A model generated the notes under the pieces. That model was not told the DNA's origin. It saw only the letters and a list, made by a program, of their open reading frames with translations, and searched no databases. From positions 78,685,741-78,749,740 of the forward strand of contig CM041465.1 in the NCBI GenBank assembly GCA_023213395.1: a DNA stretch of 64,000 nucleotides, written 5' to 3'. Position numbers and translations under genes: made by a program. Below, in pieces: positions 23,216-32,384 of this stretch; position 1 is the stretch's first letter; each line of letters starts with the position of its first letter. Source of the stretch: Cycas panzhihuaensis (Eukaryota > Cycadophyta).

Positions 23216-24340
23216 ATTTAGTTTAAGCTCATTACAGAGCATATGTTGTTTACCCTCATTTCGGGACAAGACCACTTAACCTTTCTAGGCATAGTACTTT
23301 TGCAAGTATTGCGAGTTAATAGTCTTCTAAAATTTAAGACCTTTGAGAGTGGCCAAGCGATAGGTTCCATTGTCCAGATCTTCAATAACCAAGAAGGGAT
23401 TGACCCACTTGGGAGCAAACTTTCTCTATTTATCATGTAGGTATTCCAATTTGAGAACTTTTCCATCGATTGAGAAATTTCTAGGCCTAAGGTGTTTGTC
23501 ATGTGCTGCCTAGGCGCTGGTCATGGAAACTAAATTCTTTTGATAGGCCTCTAGATGAGTTTCATCCAGTTTTTCAAGCTTAAAAGGTCTAGCCTACCTC
23601 AACCATTCCTCATTTGTAAATTCTTTGAGTGACACTGAGAGAGAGATGGTCTCTACCTCCAAGGGAAGAAAAGCTTTGGCGCCATAGACTAAAGAGAAAG
23701 GTGTCATCCCTATCATATTTCGTATGGAAGTATAATAAGCCCACAAGGTAGGAAACAATTGAATGTGCCAATCCCAATGAGAAGTGGCCATTGTTTTGGC
23801 CAAAATCTTAATCAACATTTTGGTGAAGGCTTCAATTTGGCCATTTGCTTGAGGATAATAAGGAGATGACGTTTGATGCATGATCTGAAACTTTTTATAT
23901 AATTCATTGATATCGGCATTACAAAAGGGGGTTCCATTATCAATGATAATAACATCAGGGATCCCAAATCGACAAATGATATGCTAGAATATGAAGGTGC
24001 CAATCACTTTTTTTATTTTAGTAATCAACGAAATAGCCTCACTCCATTTTCTAGAATATTCTATGGCAATTAAGATAAATTTTTGACCGCCTGACAACAA
24101 AGTGTAAATTTTCCCAATGAAGTCAAGACCCCATTGGGAGAATGGCCAAGGAGAGATAACCGCTTTAAGTGACCTGGACGGTTAGTGAATTGTGGAGGAG
24201 TGTGCTTGACACTTTTCTCATTTCTGTACATAAACATGTGCATCCTTAAAAAGGGTAGGCCAGTAATACCCCATCTTAAGGATGCGTTGGGTAGTGGATT
24301 GGCCACTAAAGTGACCCCTGCATATGCCATCATGGCATTC
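23216..24340 (-). pseudogene. Gyp-1 integrase
   Basis: Integrase inserts the cDNA into the genome. From 24340 down: an H2C2 zinc region (CHDGICRGHFSG...YYWPTLFKDAH, with one Cys of the CX2C pair replaced by a stop), then QWGLDFIGKI (first Asp), FGIPDVIIIDNGTPF (second Asp), and SPYYPQANGQIEAF (Glu). The late core is open at 23881-23594 (GMTPFSLVYGAKAFLPLEVE). The C-terminal domain at 23480-23250 reads KWVNPFLVIEDLDNGTYRL. The DDE triad is readable, but several stops and frame changes make it non-functional. Confidence 0.88.
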
Positions 24341-24373
24341 CATCAAAGTAGCTCGTGCTTCCAAAGTGAGTAC

Positions 24374-25090
24374 TTATAAAGAGTGCTTATAAAGAACCTC
24401 ATCTAAAAGTGAGTACTCACGCATAGCTTCTTGCACTCTTCCTTTTTTTGAAGAGGCATCTAGAGGATAAGTTTGATCTTGTAAGTAGGTTTTGATATCC
24501 TTATGCCAATCAATTTCATTTAAGACAACGTCAACTTGGAAAATGTGCTCATCAGGGAGCGAGTCATCAATGATGTCATTATGTGCACTAGGAAGAGGTG
24601 TTGTGGCCAATTGATAATCAATAACCATTCCTTTCTTCAACTTGCAATTGACCATTCACAAGTCAAACTCTTAAAGCAACAAAGCCCATTTATCTCCTAG
24701 CCCACTAATATTAGTCTTAGTGAAAAGGAGGAAAATCAAATTTGATTGTGCAATGATGTAGGTGGTATTGCCAAGTAAATAATGATGTAATTTCTTAGTT
24801 GTGAAGACTAGGACCAAGCACTCCTTTCTAGATGATGAGTAATTTGCCTCCACAACAACCAAAGTGCAACTAATAAAATATATGGCTAACTCGTCCCCAA
24901 ACTCATCTTCATAGGCAAGCATGCCCCCAAGGGATTCTTTAATAGAAGAGGTATATAAAATGAAGAGTTTATGAGATATTGGCGAAGTGAGGGTAGAAGC
25001 AAAAACCAATGCTTGTTTAAATTTTAAAAATGAATTTTGGGCAATTGGGGTCCATTCGAGAGAGGCTCCTTTCTTAAGGAGGAGGTTCAT
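24374..25090 (-). pseudogene. Gyp-1 RNase H and connector to integrase
   Basis: The open segment 25090-24671 reads MNLLLKKGASLEWT, FKQALVFASTL, SLGGMLAYEDE, SRKECLVLVFTTKKLHHYLLGN, the usual gypsy RNase H layout with degraded catalytic positions. After a break, 24655-24374 is an open linker (VNCKLKKGMVIDYQLA, IDWHKDIKTYLQDQ, REYSLLDEVLYK), matching the segment between RNase H and the integrase zinc region of plant gypsy elements. Confidence 0.83.
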
Positions 25091-25129
25091 AAGGGGCTTT
25101 GCATTTAAAGCAAAATTGGTGATTAATCA

Positions 25130-25860
25130 TCAAAGAAACCCTAGTCTTCCAAGAAATGATTTGATTTACTTCTGGTTATGAGGTTGGCACATTTCAACTA
25201 TGGCTTTTACCTTGTCAAGGTCTACCTTGATACCATCCCTTGAAATAATGATTCCAAGTATCTTGCTTGAGATAACAACAAATACACATTTATTGGGAAC
25301 AAGGTATAATTGATACTTATGACATCTTTTGAAAATAGTAGTTAGATCACGTCTATGTTTTTTCCTATATTGTGACAACTCCAACATATCATCTAGGTAG
25401 ACCACGATTGTGATGCCAATCAAGTCATGAAAGATAGATACCATGGCTCGTTGGTAAGTAGCCCTCGCATTCTTCAGGCCAAAAGGCATGATCTTATAAG
25501 CAAATGTCCCCCATGGCATAGAGAATGTGGTTTTATGATGGTCTTCTAACGAGAGACAAATCTAATTGTACCTACAAAATCCATCCATGAAGGACATTAC
25601 TTCAAAGTTGGCACTTTGATCCCATATTTGGTCAATGAATGGTAGCGGAAATTGTCTTCAAGACAAGCATCGTTAATGTTGCAAAAGGTCAATGCATATA
25701 CAAATGGAGCCATTCCTTTTAGTGACAAGCATGATGTTTGACATCCATTGAGAGAAATCCACTGTCTCAATAAATCCAACTTTTAAAAGTTTCTCAATCT
25801 CCTACTTAATCACCGTAGATAAGCGAGGATGAATGAACCTTTACCTCTAGTGCTTAGGCT
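25130..25860 (-). pseudogene. Gyp-1 reverse transcriptase
   Basis: From 25860 down: LRKLLKVGFIETV, FSQWMSNIMLVTKRNGSICICIDLCNINDAC, then after a frame change SMPWGTFAYKIMPFGLKNARATYQRAM, VVYLDDML (the catalytic YLDD box, around 25393-25410), and VISSKILGIIISRDGIKVD. The last 117 codons (25519-25166) are open. It is a good gypsy RT with its active-site Asp pair intact, but its N-terminal half is frameshifted. Confidence 0.88.
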
Positions 25861-27085
25861 TAGCCCTAAGAGCGGTGGTAATATTGTGCACTACAACGTT
25901 AGGATGAAGACCCTTCGTATCATTGTAGTCCCAAATGAAGATGGAAGAGAAATCTCAAAAGAGTTCTTTAAGTTCCTTAATTTTAGAAGGGGAGCACTCA
26001 ACTCCTGTTTTGATCACCCTAGGTTTGTCATCATTTTCAAGGTCAACATCATTGGTGTCTCCTATGAACATGGCATTTCCCTCCTTGAAGTGAGGAAAAG
26101 CAAGCTCTAAAGGAGGTGAAGGAATATGAGTGTCTTGACCCAAATCAGCTAGGAGTGAATCAAGTTGGATATGCTTGGCAAAGTCAAGCCTATGATGATT
26201 GGGTGAGAGATCAGGAGAAATTCCTGCTAAATGTTACAGGATAGCTTCATCATTTTCAAAGCGATCAAGAGGAAAAATGGCCCTTGGAATTAAATCTTCC
26301 TAGGAAGGAGGATCTTGAGGAGGTAAATCAAGCATGCACAACTCCTATGATAAGACACTAGAAGCATAGGGAAGAACATCAACAAGAGTGGTTGCCTCTA
26401 CTGAAGAACCCATTTGAGGGGGGAAGTCCTAGTCAAGCTAGGTGAGTAGAACAAACTGTGAATTATAAGCAAGTTGAGGTGTAGGTTCAAAAGAGAGATT
26501 AATAAGGGGGAAAACATTTTCCTCATCTTTAGAGGGTAAGCTTGCAACGAGATGGCTAGAAGGAGGCTTTTAGCATTCCCACTACTAGAAACCAACCCAA
26601 AGCGTAGTCTAGCTAACTTCTAGTATTTATCAAAGCAGTCTGTCTGACTTCTAGTATTTATCCTAGTCGACCTCATTACTCAGTTCATTATGGCCCACTT
26701 CAACAATATATTCTAGCTGACTTCTCAAGCTTCATCATGGCCACCTATTTATAAGGCTTTATGACCTAGGTTCTGGGAATCATTTTGGAGTTTTGGACCT
26801 CCTATAATCTTGACCTTAAGGGTAGCATTGGGAGGATACCTCACCTCAAAGGAGGAGCTAACAGTTAACCTTTTAGATCTATATTAAGCAATAGCTCTAG
26901 TTTACATATTATTGGTGTTATTTTACTTGAAATATTCAATCTATTTTGTTCCTACAACATGTGGATACTGTATCATTTACTTCATTATTCACTTAACTAT
27001 TTAAACCCCTAGAAGATAGATTTGTGTGTAAAGATTCTTTGTGTTTGAGGCATGAATTCCTATAGGAATTCCCACAAGGATCACC
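25861..27085 (-). pseudogene. Gyp-1 protease to RT linker
   Basis: The minus strand keeps scattered coding character between the protease and RT domains (for example the acidic segment 26143-25955, with ELAFPHFKEGNAMFIGD). No named domain is visible. A plus-strand frame of 93 codons at 25829-26110 is an antisense shadow. Repeated phrases TCTAGYTGACTTCTAGTATTTA occur near 26608-26740. Confidence 0.5.
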
Positions 27086-27893
27086 TTATGGAAAAGCCAT
27101 AGTGATCATATTAACCTCTTTTGGATCATCCTCAACTTTCACTAAGAGAGGTTCTATTGGGAAATATCGTCTAAATTCCCATGAATCAAAAGGAGAAGAA
27201 GAAGATTGGATTTCCTCAAAGATTGTATCAACCAACGAGATGGAGTGTTTAATAGGTTTGATCTTGTAGTTAATGACCTTGACCTCACCTTCATGAATGA
27301 ATTTGAGCTCTTTGAAAAGCAAAGAGCAAACTACTAACAATTGAATAATTCAAGGCCAACCTAGTAATATATTGTACTCTAGGTCAAGATCAAGGATGGC
27401 CACCTCAACCATGATTATTTTTCTAGTAGTGGGATGGGAACGGTAACCAGACCCATAGGAGTCATTTGATTTTTGTCATAGCCTTGACATACCCAATCTA
27501 TGAGCTCAAATGATGATACATGTAAATCCTTTAGGAGTCTGATAGGAATGATGTTAACTGGGGACCCTTCATCAAGTATACATCTCTTAATGTTAATGTC
27601 CTCTTTAAGGATCTTAGTACAGAAAGGAGTTGTATCGTTGTGATTCTTCTTCTCCTCACTAGCTATTGTGAGGGTATCGAATAATAAAGTGGGTTTGCTA
27701 GGTATAAAAGGTTTAGGCACCCCTAGAGTATCAAAAAGGAATTGACTCTAATCAAGGCAAATCTTGAGAAGATCTATGATCGATATCCCTACTGGGACAA
27801 TATTTAACTCTTCTACAAGTGAGAAGGTACCCTCAGTGTATTATGGAATAGGCCTAAAATGAATAAACCTGACTGGTATTTGAGTAGGAGAAT
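27086..27893 (-). pseudogene. Gyp-1 aspartic protease
   Basis: The open segment 27720-27415 includes KRCILDEGSPVNIIPIRLL, the gypsy protease active-site region in its plant variant (DEGS rather than DTGA), followed by a flap-like segment. A second open segment (27340-27086) continues with LLFKELKFIHEGEVKVI. The frame before it (27893-27720) reads on, across the Cop-2 insertion, into PLNGGPSSKSL at 35285-35320, showing that gag-pro was one frame before Cop-2 arrived. Confidence 0.78.
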
Positions 27894-27898
27894 CTAAA

Positions 27899-28451
27899 TG
27901 TGAAAAATGGCCTAATGGCCTTACAATCCCAAGATCTAGAAGCTAGGTTCACTCTAGTTCTAGAAAGCAAAAATGCTGGATAAGTATGAAACTATAAGAT
28001 GAAACATAAGGAAGATAAAGCATGAAAAGGAGGAGTAAGAAAAATGATACCAAAGATGAGGAGTTGGAATTGGTCCAACCTCCAAATGAATAACAGTTTG
28101 ATTAGCAAACTGGTAGCATAACAATACAACTCCAACTCTATATGAGAACAATGAGGAGAGGTCTCATTATATAGAGTGAAAGGAGAGACCTAAGGCATTG
28201 GATGTTTGACAAGTGTCAAACATCCAAGGTACATGCCTTGCATATAGGACAGGTGTCCTTTTAGGGCTCTCAAGTGAAAAAAAGTGCATGGGGGTCCATT
28301 TGACCCTTTAGTGACAATGTTGTGTCACTAGAAAAGAATGTGGGTGTGCACTTTATCACTTAAGTGATAAGTCAACCCTAAAGTACAAAAGTACAAATAT
28401 TACATGACAAATAAAGTACATAGTCTTAACATGTAAACATAAGGTTTAACA
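27899..28451 (-). repeat. Cop-2 3' LTR
   Basis: 553 bp. In element sense it starts TGTTAAACC (28451) and ends TTTTTCACA (27899). It holds three inverted repeats upstream of a TATA box (CTATATAA at 28167-28174): 28353-28370, 28309-28330 and 28198-28227. The other LTR has the terminal bases changed (TTT instead of TGT on +), a decayed end. Confidence 0.95.
28198..28370 (-). promoter_or_regulatory. Palindrome cluster in Cop-2 U3
   Basis: Three inverted repeats lie before the TATA box. The perfect 18-mer TTATCACTTAAGTGATAA is at 28353-28370. TAGTGACA / TGTCACTA with a 6-base spacer is at 28309-28330. TTGGATGTTTGACA / TGTCAAACATCCAA with a 2-base spacer is at 28198-28227. The same three are in the 5' LTR (35185-35202, 35141-35162, 35030-35059, the last with one mismatch) and in the related LTR at 47495-47985. 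Their position upstream of TATA suggests transcription-factor sites; this is an inference. Confidence 0.75.
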
Positions 28452-28900
28452 CCCCCCCTTACTATTTACAATGTTAAGTCGGACCCCTAGACCATCTCTA
28501 AATTTTACAAATTTTTCTCTACCAAGTAGCTTGGCAAAGATATCTGTTGTCTGTTGTTTTGTTGGTCTATATTGAAGGTTGATCTCACCACTTTGCACAT
28601 GCTCTCTGATGAAGTGATAATGAACCTCAATATGTTTGGTCCTTGCATGAAAGACAGGATTCTTGGCCAGCTTGAGCACACTTTGATTGTCGTAATAAAT
28701 CCTGGTGGGATGATCCTGCTCAAGTCCAAGTTCCCCAAGAATCCGTCGTAGCCAGATAGCCTCATAAGCTACGCTGACTGCAACTTTGTACTCTGTTTCG
28801 GTGGAGAACAAGGTAACATTGGGTTGCTTCTTGCAACTCCATGAAACAACTCCTGAACCAAGGGTAAAACAGTATCCCGAGGTTGATCTCCTGCTATCCT
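28452..28900 (-). pseudogene. Cop-2 RNase H
   Basis: The open segment 28811-28446 reads STETEYKVAVSVAYEAIWLRRIL, YYDNQSVLKLAKN, KHIEVHYHFIREHV and TDIFAKLLGREKF. The N-terminal piece (GFSV.IRR to WSCKKQ) is in another frame at 28850-28920, so one frameshift separates it from RT. A purine tract AAGGGGGGGT (minus) follows at 28460-28452 next to the LTR, priming plus-strand DNA synthesis. Confidence 0.9.
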
Positions 28901-30000
28901 AGCAACTCGCCTAATCGTAACTGAGAACCCTTCCAGAGTGAAGTTCTCATCATGTGCATACTCAAGGCCATGCTGCAATGTGCCTTTAATGTATTTGAGT
29001 ATGCGTTTAGCTGCATTCCAATGTTTCTGATTGGGTTGAGACATGTATCGAAAACAAATCCCAATTGCAAATGAAATATCCGGTCGAGTGTCGGTGAGAT
29101 AAATGAGGCTACCAATCAACTGTCGGTAAAGAGTGGGATCTGCAGGTTCAGCTTCCTCATTGAGAGTAAGCTTTGTTCCATTCTCCATGGGTGTAGGCGC
29201 TGGCTTACAGTCGTGCATCCTGAACCGTTGCAAAATGTCCCAAGAATACTTTGCTTGGGAGATGAAGATATAGCCTGGCTGTTGCCATACCTCAAAGCCT
29301 AAGAAATAATGGAGAAGTCCAAGATCTGTCATCTCAAAACTCCTCTTCAAGTCATCCTAGAGAATTTGTATCATCTTAGTGTCATTGCCAGTGATCACTA
29401 AGTCATCTACATACAAGACAATAAAAACAACATGGTTTTTTCCATCTTTGATGTATAAGTTAGGATTTGAAGTAGAACGATGAAAGCCATGTCTCAAGAA
29501 GTAATCATCGATCTTTGAGTACCATGCTCTTAGAGCTTGTTTCAAGCCATATAATGCCTTTTTGAGGCGACAAACTAAATGCTCTTTACCTTGTACCTTG
29601 TAACCGGGAGGTTTCTCCAAGTATACCTCCTCCTGAAGATCGCCATTAAGAAAGGCGCTTTTCACATCCATCTGAAAAACTGGCCATTTGCATTGAGCTG
29701 CTAAGGCTAAGATGAGTTTGATGGTATTCATGTTAGCCACTGGTGCAAAATTCTCCTCGCAGTCTATGCCTTCCTTTTGTTTGAATCCTTTTGCCACAAG
29801 GCGGGCCTTCTGCCGCTTAAGTGTACCATCAGAATGGAATTTGGTCTTGTAGACCCATTTGTAGTTGATTGCCTGTTTGTGTTTAGGCAATTCGACCAAA
29901 TCCCCAGTTCCATTCTTTTTAATAGAATGGATTTCTTCATCCATGGCAGCCTTCCAATTCTCACTTTTAGAAGCCTCCTCAATTGAGAGGGAAGGAAAGC
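28901..30000 (-). pseudogene. Cop-2 reverse transcriptase
   Basis: Two open segments in the same frame (29944-29357 and 29350-28769) are separated only by a TAG stop at 29354-29356. They carry [77 protein letters not shown] with the catalytic Asp pair, and [13 protein letters not shown]. It is almost intact and about 90% alike at the protein level to the copy at 46045-46860, by eye. Upstream, 30168-29945 is the linker from integrase, in another frame. Confidence 0.93.
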
Positions 30001-30760
30001 CTCAACAATCTTTTTGCCTTTGTCAATGGGGGGTTGCATGGATGCTGTTTGCAACTCCTTATGATCGTCTTCAACAAAGATTACATCTCTTGAGAGATGC
30101 ATTTTCTTTCCAATGGGATCATACAACTTGTAGGCTTTGTATGAATTGCATAACCTACAAAGATGCATTTTAGACTATGCTTGTCTAATTTTGTTCTTTG
30201 TTGATCGGGGATGTGCATATAAGCAGTACACCCAAAAGTCCTCAAATGGCTGACAGTTGACTTTTTGCCAGACCATGCCTCCTCTGGTGTGATGTTGGTG
30301 ACTATTGTTGTTGGACTTCGATTTGCTACATAGGCAGCTGTGTGGAATGCCTCTGCCCAGTAAACTTGAGTGAGTCCTTTTACATGCATCATTGCTTTGG
30401 CTTTGTTAGCCAAAGTTCTATTCACTCTTTCGAAGACTCCATTTTGTTGAGGAGTGTGAGGAATAGTAAGCTGTCTCTGAATGCCATTATCCTTGCAGAA
30501 TTGGGTGAATTTGTTTGAAGTAAATTCACCTCCATTGTCTGTCCTTAGTGTTTTGATGGATTGGCGGACTGCTTCTCCACTTCAAGCTTGAATTCTTTGA
30601 ACTTTGAAAATGCTTCAGACTTATGCTTGATGAAGTAAACCCAAACTTTATGAGAGAAGTCGTCAATGAAGGAGATGTAGTACAAAGCTCCACCAAAGGA
30701 TGCGGTGGACATAGGTCGATACAAATCTGAGTGTACCAGCTACAAAGGATATGATGCATG
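30001..30760 (-). pseudogene. Cop-2 integrase
   Basis: From 30760 down: LVHSDLYRPMS, LYYISFIDDFSHKVWVYFIKHKSEAF, then a frame change near 30560, a degraded TDNGGEF region and the Glu-bearing part near 30430-30470. The open C-terminal part (30425-30081) reads MNRTLANKAKAMMHV, YWAEAFHTAAYVANRSP, HLRTFGCTAYMHIP and KCIFVGYA. At least two frameshifts prevent a functional product. Confidence 0.88.
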
Positions 30761-31410
30761 TCAAGCTTTGCCTTTAGGGAAAGGCAAGCAATGTTGTGTC
30801 CCCATTATGCATGTTTCAGAAAGACATTTTGTGCCATATATCTTCGGAAGCCCATGTACTATGTTTTTGTTCACCATCTGCCTGAGATTGTCTAAGCTCA
30901 AATGGCCTAGACGTTGATGCCAAAGTTGCATCTTGGACAAGGTTTGAGTGACAATGGAACCAGAGTAAGCAGAATCAAGTGTTATGTTATTAGCATCCAA
31001 TTTGTAGAGGCCATGATCCTCATATCCAACAGCTACTACTTGGTCATCTTTGTCACTTATTACACATTTCCCATTTTTGAATAAAATGCTCATCTGTTGC
31101 TTGTCCAATTTGCTAACAGATAGCAAGCTCTTGTCCATGGAAGGTATAAAGTAGGCATTGCCATTGGGAAATGAAGAGGAAGGATTAGAACAAGAACGAA
31201 ATGGAGCTATTGTGCCTATGCCAGAAATCTTGACAGATTGATTGTTGCCGAAGGTCACTGATTGACCTTTTCCTTCCTTGATGTCGCAAATGAGTTCTTC
31301 ACTCCCAGTCATGTGTTGAGTAGCTCCAGAGTCAATGATCCAAGTTTGATCAACCTTGGATGAATGATAAGCACAAAACAGTTTGTCCTCATCTCAGAAT
31401 CGATTGTAGT
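30761..31410 (-). pseudogene. Cop-2 protease and GAG-pre-integrase
   Basis: The frame reads TWIIDSGATQHMTGSEE (catalytic DSG at about 31340) and continues open to 30761: VKISGIGTIAP, NAYFIPSMDKSLLSVSKL, GLYKLD, LWHQRLGHLSLDNL (His half of the zinc finger) and CLSETCIMG (Cys half). The active site and zinc ligands are intact. A TGA at about 31393 separates it from the gag end. Confidence 0.9.
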
Positions 31411-32384
31411 GGCATTGATTGCCACCTCTAAACCCCCCCCCTTCCTCTTTGACCTCCTCGATAGGCACCTCGATTTGGTCGAGGGGGTTGCTACTGCTGT
31501 TGTTGCTGAAATCTTTGTTGGAATTATTACTGTGGCTACTGCTATCTCTGACTTTGTTGACGTGGCTGTTGCTGCTGTTGTCGTAGATCTGCTTGCTTCT
31601 TCCTACAATCAGGTGCTATGCAGCCAGCTTTGCCACAATAATGACAAATAACATTGGTCTTTGAAGAACCAATGTTCATGTTCCCAAACTGCTTTGAAAG
31701 TGCAGGTTTGGGATTCTGCTTGGCCTTTGATTTGGCCGTGAATGCACCTGATGTAGACGGTTTGTTCTCATTATCCTTGGTGTAAATTTTCTCCTCTTGA
31801 AGCAACAAGCTTTCAAGTTCATTAAATGACATTCGTTTGAGTGAACCATCTCGTGTAGTGGAAGAAATAAAGCCATTGTAGTCCTTAGGCAAAGCTTTGG
31901 TAATTGATGTTATAAGCTCATCTCTAGTGGTAGGACTACCTAATGTATTCAATTCATTATATACCTCCTTGATGGAGGAAAGGAAAGCCGACATAGGCTT
32001 AACAAATTTTACAGAATACAACTTGGCTTTTACCATCAATATGCGAGCTTCATCTCGCCTTTCATACAAAGAGGACAAAATGACCCATGCTTCCTTGGAA
32101 ATTTTTGCACACACTATATTTTGATCTACATGAACATCAACAATCATATTTAGGAATGCCAAAGCGATTTCATCTTTGGCTTCCCAAGCAGCAACAAGAG
32201 CATCATCAGGTTGAATAGTTACATCACCATTGATAATAGGTATAGGTTGGGGTATCCTTCCAGAAACATAACCCCAAAATTCATTCATTATCAAAAGATT
32301 TTGAGTAATCATTTTCCATTCTTGATAGTTGTCTTGTCCTGTTAAACTGATGGTGCATGCATTAAGCATGTTAATTGCAGCCAT
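31411..32384 (-). pseudogene. Cop-2 gag
   Basis: A 280-codon open frame starts with ATG at 32384 (MAAINMLNACTISLTGQDNYQEWK). It contains the copia gag core (GYVSGRIPQP, AWEAKDEIALAFLNMIV, AWVILSSLYE) and a zinc knuckle at 31605-31646, CHYCGKAGCIAPDC, where the usual His is Cys. It stops at TAG 31542-31544. Beyond that the same frame continues through a Gln-rich stretch with four more TAG/TAA codons among CAG/CAA, then an RGG-rich tail with a 9-G run (31433-31441) whose length puts the tail out of frame. Gag forms the virus-like particle and binds the element RNA. Confidence 0.9.

Noticed and set aside
31364-31651. Open frame of 95 codons on +, rich in Val and Ala
   Set aside because: Antisense shadow of the Gln- and Gly-rich gag tail of Cop-2; repeated CTG/GTT codons are complements of CAG/AAC.
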